A stretch of DNA of 64,000 bases from Verrucomicrobiota bacterium. Its GTDB lineage: Bacteria; Verrucomicrobiota; Verrucomicrobiia; Limisphaerales; JACRJZ01. This document shows positions 43,177 to 51,738 of the stretch, one piece after another (the stretch's first letter is position 1; each line of letters starts with the position of its first letter). Below the pieces are notes generated by a model. The model made no database searches. It was given only the letters and a program-made list of their open reading frames with translations, and was not told where the DNA came from. The position numbers and the translations under genes were made by a program. The stretch lies in contig JACRJZ010000137.1 of NCBI GenBank assembly GCA_016219875.1, forward strand, positions 1 to 64,000, given 5' to 3'.

Positions 43177-45120
43177 CTACCGGCCAATCGTGACCGGCCC
43201 GCCGTAGGCTTCGATGGTCAGGGGTTTGCCGACGTGCCCTCTCTCGGGGCTGGTCCCGGTCTTGATATGCAGGTTTCCTTGGGGAAAAACGGCGTTCACC
43301 CCTTCGGCAAAGGTGTTGAACGGTCGCGCGAAGCTGCCGTCTTCCGTTCCCCCGTAACGGAAATCCACCCAGGTTTCGAAGTCAGGCTGGATTTCGACAG
43401 TGATTTCGTCAGCCCCGGGTGCGAAGGGATGAACGAGGATGCGCGTTGCGCTCGAGGTGCCGTCGAACCAGCGCAAGCCGGGTGTGCCATCGCCGCCATG
43501 CCAGGCGTCCCCCCGGCTGCGCCAGAAATTGGGCGAGCCTTCGGTCATCATGGCGTTGACGCCATCGGCCCACAGCAGCGTGTAGAAGTTGGTGTTGCCT
43601 CCAGCCGCATGCACGCCGCCGTTGGCGCCGGCGCAGGCACCGTAATCGGTTGGGTTGCCGTGGGCGTCTTCTCGCGGACGGAACAGGGACTGGCACTGGC
43701 TGCAATGTTGCCACTTGCGAGTGCCCAGAGCTTCGGGATCGTCGTTGTGACGGAGGCTGACTTCGCAGACGCCGGCTTGGTGGCGTCCGCCAGCGGGACA
43801 AGCGCTGGAAGTGAGGTTTGGAAAATAGAAGAGCTGGCCGCACTTCTGGCAAGAGCGCCAGCCGGGGACTCCCCCAGCGTTGGGATCATTGCAGGGCAGT
43901 CGGAGGTGCTTGTCATCGCCGGCATTTTCAGCCACGTGATTGGTGTTGCTGCGGGAGCAAGGCCAGTCGGTGCGGTTGGTGATGAACAAGCTGCGGCAGA
44001 ACATGCAACGCCGCCAGTTCGTCTCAGCCGAGGGGAAATACGTGGTGGTGTAATTGACGGGATGCTTGTTCCCGTCCTGCTGCACGTGCCAGATGACGAG
44101 GCCGCTGTCCTTGACGTCCTTGTCATAGCCGGAGCCTAAACTCGAGGTGTTAGTCGTGCGGTACTCCAGCACAAAGAATTCCTTGCTGCCGCGCGCAGTG
44201 TTGGTGAGATCGTACAGGATGACCGGTCCGTTCACGTCCATGCGTTGGGCCGCCGGCAAGATCAACAGGCCCGCTTGACGCAGGGAATAGCGGCGCGGCT
44301 CGCACCAGGCGAACTGAAGTTTGTGCCAGGCGTCCACGTGCAGGACGTTGCCCCCAGACATGACGGTGAAACCGCTGCTCATCCCGCTGGGACCGTAGAT
44401 GTCTCCCGGAGGGCCGGACTGCAGGACGTGAATCAACTCCTCCGCCAGCACCCGCAGGCCAAGGTCAAAGTGCTGAATGGTCACCCATCCGTCATAGTCA
44501 ACGCCCGCCGTTCCGCTCCAATCGCGGGCGCCTCCGCCGAAAGTAAGGTCGTTGCCGATCAACTGGATCGTGCATTCCAGCGGAGTGACCGTGCCATTGC
44601 CATTGCCGCCCTTGCTGGCCAAGTCGTAGCTGCGCAGGTCGAAGCCCTGGGCCATGGCCTGCCCGATCATGTGGGTCATGTAATCATGGTCCGCCGCCGC
44701 GCCGTTAGTCCCGTCGTAGTGGTCCCAGAAGGTGCGATAGAGGTGGTTGGTATCCATGAGCACCATGCACACCGGCGCCGGCAACCACTGAAACCGCCCG
44801 TTCGAGATTTCATGGAAATAGCCGTTCATGCTCTCCGGAGACGTGGTCCGGCCAAAGAACCAGTTCGAGTAGTACCGCTCCGCGGCCGCGTAGTTCGTGT
44901 GGACTTGGTTCGTTCCCATTCTAAAGGGCACGGTAAGCGGGGTGTTGCCGTTGTTGTTGGTGAAGTTGACCAGGATGATGGCGTTGTAGATCGCCCGCTT
45001 CGTGGTCATGTTGCCGTAACCGAACTCCCCCAGCGAGGGTGTGGCGGCGGCACACTCGAGCGACAAGCCGAGGGACGCACAGGCAATCCCGACAGCCAGG
45101 CATTTGAATAGAGGTTTCAT
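43177..45120 (-). CDS. M6-like secreted metallopeptidase scaffold with Cys repeats, catalytic His missing
   Basis: This 647-residue exported protein has a signal peptide (KCLAVGIACASLGLSLECAAA). It resembles immune-inhibitor-A type M6 peptidases (ANFTNNN-type start, FDLGLRVLAEELIHVLQ, then MSGGNVLHVDAWHKLQFAW). In the zinc motif HExxH the first His is replaced: E227-E-L-I-H231. That loss suggests an inactive or altered enzyme. Three cysteine repeats follow, WRRCMFCRSLF (369-379), WRSCQKCGQLFYF (421-433) and WQHCSQCQSLFRP (470-482), each a CxxC module of zinc-ribbon look. Gene context: 34 bp after the beta-roll protein gene. Confidence 0.72.
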   Translation of the reverse strand: MKPLFKCLAVGIACASLGLSLECAAATPSLGEFGYGNMTTKRAIYNAIILVNFTNNNGNTPLTVPFRMGTNQVHTNYAAAERYYSNWFFGRTTSPESMNGYFHEISNGRFQWLPAPVCMVLMDTNHLYRTFWDHYDGTNGAAADHDYMTHMIGQAMAQGFDLRSYDLASKGGNGNGTVTPLECTIQLIGNDLTFGGGARDWSGTAGVDYDGWVTIQHFDLGLRVLAEELIHVLQSGPPGDIYGPSGMSSGFTVMSGGNVLHVDAWHKLQFAWCEPRRYSLRQAGLLILPAAQRMDVNGPVILYDLTNTARGSKEFFVLEYRTTNTSSLGSGYDKDVKDSGLVIWHVQQDGNKHPVNYTTTYFPSAETNWRRCMFCRSLFITNRTDWPCSRSNTNHVAENAGDDKHLRLPCNDPNAGGVPGWRSCQKCGQLFYFPNLTSSACPAGGRHQAGVCEVSLRHNDDPEALGTRKWQHCSQCQSLFRPREDAHGNPTDYGACAGANGGVHAAGGNTNFYTLLWADGVNAMMTEGSPNFWRSRGDAWHGGDGTPGLRWFDGTSSATRILVHPFAPGADEITVEIQPDFETWVDFRYGGTEDGSFARPFNTFAEGVNAVFPQGNLHIKTGTSPERGHVGKPLTIEAYGGPVTIGR

Positions 45121-45154
45121 GATGAGGGCCTCGTTTGCTTTCGCGGTTTGATGG

Positions 45155-47197
45155 CTACTGCAGGCTCACCAGCACCAGCACCAGTCCGCGCCCGCTTGGC
45201 AGCGGCGTCATCGCCTTGCCCAGAATCGCGCCTTGGGCTTGTGCTGGGTTCACAGCCTTCATCGCATGGCCCGGCGTCTCCGAGGTGGTGAGCAGATCGC
45301 CCGGCTGGACCGGATGCTTCGTGGCGTCCACCAGGGCAAACACACGTCCGCTCAAGGCCACGTTGCGTCCGCCCTCCAACTTCTCCGTCTGGAGCATGCT
45401 GATGCCCGGTTGCACGCCGCCGGCGCCGCTCACGATGCCGGCGACCTTGTGATCGTAGGCGGCGGTACTGAGCTTGAGCCGGCCGGGATGCTGTTCGTCG
45501 ATGACCACGACGGCGCCGGCAGGGATGTTGTCACCCGACACGGCGAACGGCTCTGCCAGGTCTGCGCCGCCACGGATGGTGAGGGTGCCACAACTCATGT
45601 CGCCACTGGCATAGAGCGAGGCTGTGCCGGTAGTGAAGAACGCGCCGCCGGGAGCATACACCTCGAATCGACGGTCGCCGGTGGTGCTCCGTTCCAAGGA
45701 TGTTTCGCCATTCCAGATAAAGGAGTTGTTGTGCGCCGCCGTGGCGAAGGAACCAGCCGCCAGGCTGTTGTTTCCCTGCGAGACATTGTGGGTGCCACCC
45801 AGGACGATGGAGTAGTTGCCAGAAGCCTGGCCAGAGTATCCACCCGCTATCGTGGCCCATGAGCCGTCAGCCACGTTATCTTGGCCTCCCACGACCGCGC
45901 TAGCACCGCTACCAGTGTGATTGTTCCGACCGCCGCTCACGGTGGCGTAGTCGCCCGCCGCGGTGTTCTGGTAGCCGCCGCCTACGGTTCCGTATTCCAT
46001 CCCGAGGGGGATGGTGTTGTTTCGCCCGCCGCCAATCGTGCCGTAGCTGCTGCGCAGGTAGTTGTTGATTCCTCCGCCGATCGTGGAGTAGCCGGCAGAA
46101 TTGGTGTTGTATCGTCCGCCCGCAACGGTGGCGTGATCGCTATTGACCACGTTGTCTTCACCGATGTTGAGGCGATCTCCCAGGATGGTTCCGAACACGG
46201 CCACGTTGCCGTCCACTTCCAGTTTCTCGGCGACTGGCCGGCGACCCACTCCCACGCGGCCGAAACCTTCGTCGATGTAAAGCGTCTGACCACCGGCGGG
46301 AAAACTCACCGCGTTGCTGCCGTAGTGCCAGCCCTGGAGATTCCTGATCCCATTGATCGGCTCGTAGCCGTAGAGCCAAAGCTCACGACCCCCGTTGCGA
46401 TGGGAGAGGACCATTTGCGCATTGGCGGTGCCCAGCGCGCCTTGTTTCTTGAAGACCAGGTTGTCACTGCTGCCGGCTCCCCCTTGGGAAATGATCGTGG
46501 TGCGCACGTCCAATTTGGCTTCAGGCGAGAGCGTGCCGATGCCCACGTCGCCGGACATCACGGTTTGATTCCCGCTGAAGGCATTGCCCCCGGGCCGCAG
46601 GGCCACGTTGGTGCCCAAGAGCGATGTCGGGAGCGTGCCCGTCATGGTAGAGGCTGGCACGTTGGACAAGCCGGCGGCATCACCGAGAAACGCCCCGCGG
46701 AACCGGTTCGAGACGTTGCTGAAATAGACTTCGCTGCTGTAGATGCCGTCCAGCGCCGAACTGGTCAACGGCGTCGTGAGGGCGGCGGCGTACGGAGCAG
46801 GACTCAGGTGCTGACGCGGCGCCAGGGTGACGAACGCCGCTGGATGCTGGCCTTGGCTGGCTGTCTCGCGCACGGCGATCTCCAACCACTCGCCGGGGCC
46901 TTCCCAGCGAAAATCGAAGGGCGGAACGGCGATCCGCACCCGTTTGAAGGAGTTCTCACCGAAGTCCAGCGCGCGAGTGAAGCAGCCTTCCGTCACCGTC
47001 ACAGCCGCGTTGGTCAACTTGGGACCAATGGGGTAATTGGCGCTGTCGAGGAGGGTGAAGACGAAGTCAAAGGTGCCATCGAGCGGCCCGTTGGTGTCAT
47101 TCAGCCGGCCTTGGTAAGTGAAGGCGGTGGCGAGCTGGGCTGAGGAAGACAAAGCGGCGAGCAGCAGGGCTGCGCCACAGGCGAGCGTTCGTTTCAT
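45155..47197 (-). CDS. Secreted surface protein with trimeric-adhesin-like beta-roll repeats
   Basis: The 680-residue protein has a signal peptide (MKRTLACGAALLLAALSSSA) followed by a domain common in such proteins (ATAFTYQGRLNDTNGPLDGT) and a GDVGIGTLSPEAKLDVRTT segment as in phage-tail/adhesin proteins. Residues about 356-495 carry eight or nine head repeats of roughly 17-20 residues (ATVAGG, STIGGG, GTIGGG, GTVGGG, ATVSGG, ATIAGG), like the beta-roll head of YadA-type adhesins. A conserved C-terminal domain (DLAEPFAVSGDNIPAGAVVV to the end) follows; a YadA membrane anchor is not visible. The start at 47197 is chosen for the signal peptide; 47224 is an alternative. Confidence 0.78.
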   Translation of the reverse strand: MKRTLACGAALLLAALSSSAQLATAFTYQGRLNDTNGPLDGTFDFVFTLLDSANYPIGPKLTNAAVTVTEGCFTRALDFGENSFKRVRIAVPPFDFRWEGPGEWLEIAVRETASQGQHPAAFVTLAPRQHLSPAPYAAALTTPLTSSALDGIYSSEVYFSNVSNRFRGAFLGDAAGLSNVPASTMTGTLPTSLLGTNVALRPGGNAFSGNQTVMSGDVGIGTLSPEAKLDVRTTIISQGGAGSSDNLVFKKQGALGTANAQMVLSHRNGGRELWLYGYEPINGIRNLQGWHYGSNAVSFPAGGQTLYIDEGFGRVGVGRRPVAEKLEVDGNVAVFGTILGDRLNIGEDNVVNSDHATVAGGRYNTNSAGYSTIGGGINNYLRSSYGTIGGGRNNTIPLGMEYGTVGGGYQNTAAGDYATVSGGRNNHTGSGASAVVGGQDNVADGSWATIAGGYSGQASGNYSIVLGGTHNVSQGNNSLAAGSFATAAHNNSFIWNGETSLERSTTGDRRFEVYAPGGAFFTTGTASLYASGDMSCGTLTIRGGADLAEPFAVSGDNIPAGAVVVIDEQHPGRLKLSTAAYDHKVAGIVSGAGGVQPGISMLQTEKLEGGRNVALSGRVFALVDATKHPVQPGDLLTTSETPGHAMKAVNPAQAQGAILGKAMTPLPSGRGLVLVLVSLQ

Positions 47198-47339
47198 GGT
47201 TTTCTTGGTTTTGGTGGTCGTCATGCTCGCGAGTCTGACGTGGCGAAGGTGATCCGCGATGGGCAAGTGACGCCCAGTGGCGAAAGGCAGAAGGCGAAGC
47301 AAGAAACGTGAGGTTCAAGTTCCAAGCGCGGCAGGCGCT

Positions 47340-47560
47340 TTCAACCTCCGTAGCAGCCGACGCGGCGCAACTTGACACTTCCACCCATCGCGCCCCAGCA
47401 GACCCCGTCCGGCGCGCGGCTGAGACAGCCGCGCGCCGGTTGGCGGGAGTGTCAAGAGGCGCCCCAGCCGGCGTGAGGAGGCCCACTCTGATTGCGGAAT
47501 GCAGAGTGCAGAGTGCAGAGTGAAGTCAGAGTCTCCTCACGTCGGCTGCGACGGGGTGGA
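47340..47560. repeat. Family A palindromic element, copy 3, with internal hairpin
   Basis: The left arm (CCGTAGCAGCCGACGCGGCG, 47348-47367) is diverged; the right arm at 47530-47555 reads GTCTCCTCACGTCGGCTGCG. Between them are a perfect 14-bp-stem hairpin (47409-47439, CCGGCGCGCGGCTG with 3-nt loop) and a heptamer array. The element fills most of the 391-bp gap between the surface-protein start and the response-regulator stop; no gene was seen there. Confidence 0.75.
47494..47521. repeat. Heptamer tandem array (4 units) in family A copy 3
   Basis: GCGGAAT followed by GCAGAGT three times, in exact 7-bp register, just before the right arm of the palindrome. Confidence 0.85.
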
Positions 47561-47588
47561 ACGAGGCGCGCGGAATCCTGACTTCCGG

Positions 47589-48236
47589 TCAATCCTCGTT
47601 CGCGCTGTTGGGGTACAGCGCCGGATCAAGCTGGCCGCGTTGCACCAGATCGTGCAGGTCTCGCCGGATGGTCTTGCGGTCCACGTGAAACGCGCCGGCC
47701 AGGTCGGAGATGTTGGGCTTCTCGTCCGTGCCGCGCAGGCGCTTGAGCAACTCGTGTTGACGGGCCAACCGTTCCGTGAAGAGCCGTTCGCGGTCGCTGT
47801 CTTCGATCAATTCGGCGCGTTCCAGCGAGCGCAGCGCGCGCACCGTTTCGCCAAAGCCGCATTCGTTGAGCGCCGTTTGGACGGTCTGCTCCAGTTGCTC
47901 GATATCGACCGGCTTGTCGATGACGTAGTGCGCCGCGTCGGGTCCTTGCAGCGCCCTGAGTCCGTCTCGGATCTCCAGTGTGCCGGAGATGACGATGATC
48001 GGGACGTGGGCCGCGACCTCCTTGAGCCGCGGCAGGAAGGTCAGTCCGAGTTCGCCCTGGGCCAGCACGTGGTCGAGCAGGATCAGGTCCGGCACGCGCT
48101 CCGCCAGCGCCCGCAAGGCCGCCGTGCCGGTGCTGACACAGGTGAGCCGATACGCCCCGAGCACCTGCGCGTAAAGCCGCAGTTGCTGCGGATCGTCTTC
48201 CACAATCAGAATCGAACCTGCGAAGCTCTCGCTCAT
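47589..48236 (-). CDS. Response regulator with receiver and HTH domains
   Basis: The receiver domain has the phosphoryl-accepting D55 (LILLDHVLAQ), with acidic residues at 13-15 (VEDD), S84 and K108 (DKPVD). The C-terminal region (residues 174-203; NISDLAGAFHVDRKTIRRDL, HDLVQRGQL) is a DeoR/winged-type helix-turn-helix. Between them is a linker of helical character. The histidine kinase gene lies upstream on the same strand, so the two probably form a two-component system. DNA targets are unknown. Confidence 0.9.
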   Translation of the reverse strand: MSESFAGSILIVEDDPQQLRLYAQVLGAYRLTCVSTGTAALRALAERVPDLILLDHVLAQGELGLTFLPRLKEVAAHVPIIVISGTLEIRDGLRALQGPDAAHYVIDKPVDIEQLEQTVQTALNECGFGETVRALRSLERAELIEDSDRERLFTERLARQHELLKRLRGTDEKPNISDLAGAFHVDRKTIRRDLHDLVQRGQLDPALYPNSANED

Positions 48237-48339
48237 AGCCGTTGAGTCTCAGGACAGCCTACCGCGCCGCTCGCCCAACACACTGGGCGAGTGAAGCCCA
48301 TCCAGGTGGAAAGCTCGAAATCCGAGACGCAAATTGAAG

Positions 48340-48420
48340 AAGCCGGTAGCAGCCGACGTGAGGAGGCTCCGATGTCTTTGGAGTTTGAGCCTCGTTACCT
48401 CGGTTGCTACGAGGTTTGGA
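48340..48420. repeat. Family A palindromic element, copy 4
   Basis: GGTAGCAGCCGACGTGAGGA from about 48345, with complement GCCTCGTTACCTCGGTTGCT at 48389-48408 (diverged). It fills the gap between the response regulator and histidine kinase genes and is followed directly by a heptamer array. Confidence 0.75.
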
Positions 48421-48445
48421 TTTCGATTTTCGGATTTCGGATTTC
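48418..48445. repeat. Heptamer tandem array (4 units) at the histidine kinase stop codon
   Basis: GGATTTC, GATTTTC, GGATTTC, GGATTTC in 7-bp register, partly overlapping the kinase stop codon (48444-48446, minus strand). Confidence 0.85.
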
Positions 48446-51400
48446 ATTTCACATCCTCCGCTGGCAACCACACGCGAAACGTGGTGCCCGCGCCCGCCGC
48501 TGTTTCCACCGCCAGTCCCCAGCCGTCCTGTTGCGCAATCGTGTACACGGTCGTCAAGCCCAGCCCGCCGCCGCGCTCGGATCCGGCCTGCTTGGTTGTG
48601 AAGAACGGGTCAAAAACGCGCGGCAGCACGTCCGGCGGAATACCCGGCCCCGAGTCGCGCACGGCCACTTCCACATAACGCGGCGCGGCTTTGGCCCGAA
48701 GCACCGCTTCTGCCGTGGTCGTGCGCGAGCGCACTTGGATCAGGAGCTTCCCTGTCCCTTGCATGGCTTCGGCGGCATTGACGATCAGGTTCAGCAGGAC
48801 CTGTTCGAGGCGTGTCCGGTCTCCGCGCACGAGTGGGGTGTCTTTGTCCAGTTCCAACGTCAGCACGATCCCGCCGAGGAACTGCTTGCTCAACATCGCC
48901 AGCGTTTCGCTCACAGCGGCGTTGACGGAATAGGCCGCGCCAGAATCCGCCGGCTGCCGACTGTAGCCCAGGATGGAACGGACAATTTCCTTGCCCTGCG
49001 CCACGGCTTGTTCGATCGCGTCGAGATTCTCCCTGGTCGCACCCGAGGGCTTGACTTGGCGGGCCACCAGTTGGCCGGACATGCGAATGACCGAAAGCAG
49101 ATTATTGAAGTCATGCGCGACGCCGGCGGCTAGTGTGCCCAATGCTTTCATCTTCTCGCTGTGCAGAAGTTGCGCCTGCGCGGTGTCGAGTTCCTTCCGG
49201 CGTTGCGCGGCCATCTGTTCCACGGCGGCGTACGACTCCACCAGTTTGCGGTGGTGTCGAATGCTGTAGAGCGCGAAGACCAGCGCCAGCAGCGCACCGA
49301 TGGTGGAGAGCCAAACGGCACTGCGGCGAGGGAGGAAAGACGGCGCCGTCGGGAGGGTGACTTGGTTCGTGGCGGTCAGACCCGCTGGTAGCGCATCCTT
49401 TTCCCAATCCAGCTTCATCGCCCGCAACCGCGTGCGCAGGTCGCGCAAATTCCAGACCTGCACCGCACCGTTGTCGGTGGCCGCCGCCAGCACCGAGCTG
49501 TCGCCGCTGAAGGTCAGCGCCGTGATCCGTTCGGGCGTGGGCGCGTCGAGGCTGGCCAGGACCGCGCTGCCGTCCGGCGTGAGCAAGCGCACTTGGCGCA
49601 GGGTGTGTGTGACCGCCAGCAACTGGCCATCCGGACTGAACGCCAACAACCCGGAGATTGCGCTCGCCGAATCGCGCGCCCGCTTGCGGGACAACTGCCA
49701 GGTCCGCGTTTCGTAGAACAGGAATTCGCTCGATGTTCCCACCGTCAGCCAGCGCCCGTCCGGGCTGAACAGACTGACTCCGCCTTCATCGGGCAACGCT
49801 TTGATCTGCTCCTGCGTTTCCAAGTCCCACACCCGCGTGCCCCGGCCTTTCCAACGGCTGGTGGACGCGAGTCGTCCGTCAGCGGTGGAGGGCGCCGAGT
49901 TGGCCAAACCTCCCGGCAACGTGCAGACCGAGTGCGGCGCAGTCAGGTCCACAAAGACGTGGTTCGAGGATCCTTCCGCGCAGAAGCGCCTGCGGTCGCC
50001 GCCACTGACTACACCGTGCGCGAAGGCGCCTTTGGGCGCGCCAGGGATCGGTTCCGGTTTGCCAAAACGAAGCGTGCCTTCTTCAGAATCGTAGCTGACG
50101 TGAGGAGGCTCTGATTTCGCGGTAGTTTGAACCTCCTCACGTCGGCTGCCACGAGGTTCTGAAAGCGCGCCGGGCGAGTCTTGGTTGGTGCCAGCGTGGA
50201 GCGGCACGCGAAACATGCCCGTCTCGCTGCTGAGGTACAGGGCTTGATCATCCGTCGTGAAAGCGACGCCCCACGAGCGCGCCCACTTCATCGAGTCAAG
50301 CTCCCGCCCGCTCCGGCATTCCCAGAGATGCACGCTCTCGCGCGTGGTTCCAGCCAGCCAGCGCCCGTCTTGACTGAGGGCCACGGCCAGCACTTCCACC
50401 GGGCCGCCCAGCGGCAGCGGCATCGTCGTGAAGATGTTGTCCAAGTCGATGCGCCAATCGCCCATGCCCATGCCTTCGCGGAAGAAACCCAGCCGCCGAC
50501 CGTTGGCGTCGAATTCCAGCGCGAAGCCGGCTTGCGTTTCCAGCAAGGGCCGGCCCGAACCCGCGTCCCAGAAACGAGTCCGTCCATCCCATGAGGCTGA
50601 GGCAAACAGTCGCCCAGTGGGATGAAACCCCACGAAAATCATGCGCGCCGTGTGGGCGTCCAGCACCTTGAGCCGGCCCGTGCGCACGTCCAGCAGCGTG
50701 ATGCGGCTGCTGGCGGCGGCACCCACCAACACGTGCCCAAACGGGTGCCAATCGAGCCGTCCCACTCCCTCGGGCAGGTCGAAGGAAGCCAATTTCTGCC
50801 CGGAACGATGCACGAAGAGGTCGATTCGTCGCCCGGCGCCAACGGCCAGGCGGGAGCCTTCAGGCGCGAACGCGGCAGTCCACGGGCGGCCTTCCGTTTT
50901 CAACGCTGCTGCCACCCGGTTCGATTCGAGGTCGATGACTCGCACGATTTCATCCTCGCACGCCACCGCCATCCGCTGGCTCGCCGGGTCAAACGCGAGG
51001 CTGTCCGCACCCCACTCCCGCTGCGGATAAAGCGCCTCGAAAACCCGGCGCCGCTCCGGCAGATTCCACACTTCCACGGTGCCTGCGTTCCAGCGTGCGG
51101 CCACGAACCGCCCGTCCGGGCTGAAGTGGACAGAAACCACCGCCTGTCGGTCGCGCGCAAACTCCAGCACGACCGATCCGTCCGAAGCAGCGAAGACTTG
51201 CACCTTTCCCGCGAGATCACCCAACGCGTAGTAGTTCAGGCGCGGCGACACGGCGTAGGCATTGACCGTCGGCGACGCCGGCCGCCACCACGAGCCAGGC
51301 TGGATGTCCATCAGCGCCAGCGTGGCGATGGCTTCATCGCGCAATTCCGGCGACGGCCGAATGCTGACGGCTTGCGCGATGGACTCGAGGCTTTCTTGCC

Positions 51401-51734
51401 GCCGCCCCACCTTACCGCTGAGCCGCAACGCGCGCGCGCGGGCCAGTTGCGCGTTCCACAACTCTTCCGTCCGTTGCGCATGGGCGTGGCGCGCTGCGAC
51501 GGTCTGTTCTTCAGCCCGGAAGGCGTAGCATATCGCCGCCACCGCCAACCCCACCGTGATGACGAGCGCCACGACCGTGGCGGTGTTCGACCGCACCAAG
51601 CCACGACGGATCTCCTCATGGCGACGCACCAGTTCCGCGTCGCTCAATCCAGCGCCGGGGCCTTGCGACTCCGCCGCGCCGCCTGAGTCATTCGACCGGG
51701 CCGCTGCGGCATCCATGCGCGCGGAGTCTGGCAT
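48444..51734 (-). CDS. WD40-repeat sensor histidine kinase
   Basis: The 1096-residue protein has helix 1 at 51-72 (TATVVALVITVGLAVAAICY), a large sensor region of WD40-like blades between about 140 and 780 (VVSVHFSPDGRFVAARWNAG, FSPDGRWLTVGTSS, LTFSGDSSVLAAATDNGAVQ), helix 2 at 806-825 (AVWLSTIGALLALVFALYSI), then HisKA with H874 (AAGVAHDFNNLLSV) and an HATPase (NAAEAMQGTGK, DSGPGIPP, GGGLGLTTVYTIA). It has the NtrB-like 'HDFNN' phosphoacceptor box. The 27 residues at about 524-550 are encoded by a family A palindrome (50084-50165). The start at 51734 lies 4 bp after the Gfo/Idh stop. Confidence 0.87.
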   Translation of the reverse strand: MPDSARMDAAAARSNDSGGAAESQGPGAGLSDAELVRRHEEIRRGLVRSNTATVVALVITVGLAVAAICYAFRAEEQTVAARHAHAQRTEELWNAQLARARALRLSGKVGRRQESLESIAQAVSIRPSPELRDEAIATLALMDIQPGSWWRPASPTVNAYAVSPRLNYYALGDLAGKVQVFAASDGSVVLEFARDRQAVVSVHFSPDGRFVAARWNAGTVEVWNLPERRRVFEALYPQREWGADSLAFDPASQRMAVACEDEIVRVIDLESNRVAAALKTEGRPWTAAFAPEGSRLAVGAGRRIDLFVHRSGQKLASFDLPEGVGRLDWHPFGHVLVGAAASSRITLLDVRTGRLKVLDAHTARMIFVGFHPTGRLFASASWDGRTRFWDAGSGRPLLETQAGFALEFDANGRRLGFFREGMGMGDWRIDLDNIFTTMPLPLGGPVEVLAVALSQDGRWLAGTTRESVHLWECRSGRELDSMKWARSWGVAFTTDDQALYLSSETGMFRVPLHAGTNQDSPGALSEPRGSRREEVQTTAKSEPPHVSYDSEEGTLRFGKPEPIPGAPKGAFAHGVVSGGDRRRFCAEGSSNHVFVDLTAPHSVCTLPGGLANSAPSTADGRLASTSRWKGRGTRVWDLETQEQIKALPDEGGVSLFSPDGRWLTVGTSSEFLFYETRTWQLSRKRARDSASAISGLLAFSPDGQLLAVTHTLRQVRLLTPDGSAVLASLDAPTPERITALTFSGDSSVLAAATDNGAVQVWNLRDLRTRLRAMKLDWEKDALPAGLTATNQVTLPTAPSFLPRRSAVWLSTIGALLALVFALYSIRHHRKLVESYAAVEQMAAQRRKELDTAQAQLLHSEKMKALGTLAAGVAHDFNNLLSVIRMSGQLVARQVKPSGATRENLDAIEQAVAQGKEIVRSILGYSRQPADSGAAYSVNAAVSETLAMLSKQFLGGIVLTLELDKDTPLVRGDRTRLEQVLLNLIVNAAEAMQGTGKLLIQVRSRTTTAEAVLRAKAAPRYVEVAVRDSGPGIPPDVLPRVFDPFFTTKQAGSERGGGLGLTTVYTIAQQDGWGLAVETAAGAGTTFRVWLPAEDVK
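50084..50165. repeat. Family A palindromic element, copy 5, inside the histidine kinase gene
   Basis: The left arm around 50085-50113 (AATCGTAGCTGACGTGAGGA) is complemented by 50129-50160 (CCTCCTCACGTCGGCTGCCA). The element is 82 bp, in frame, and encodes residues about 524-550 of the WD40 kinase (EPRGSRREEVQTTAKSEPPH) in a loop between blades. Confidence 0.85.
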
Positions 51735-51738
51735 GATC

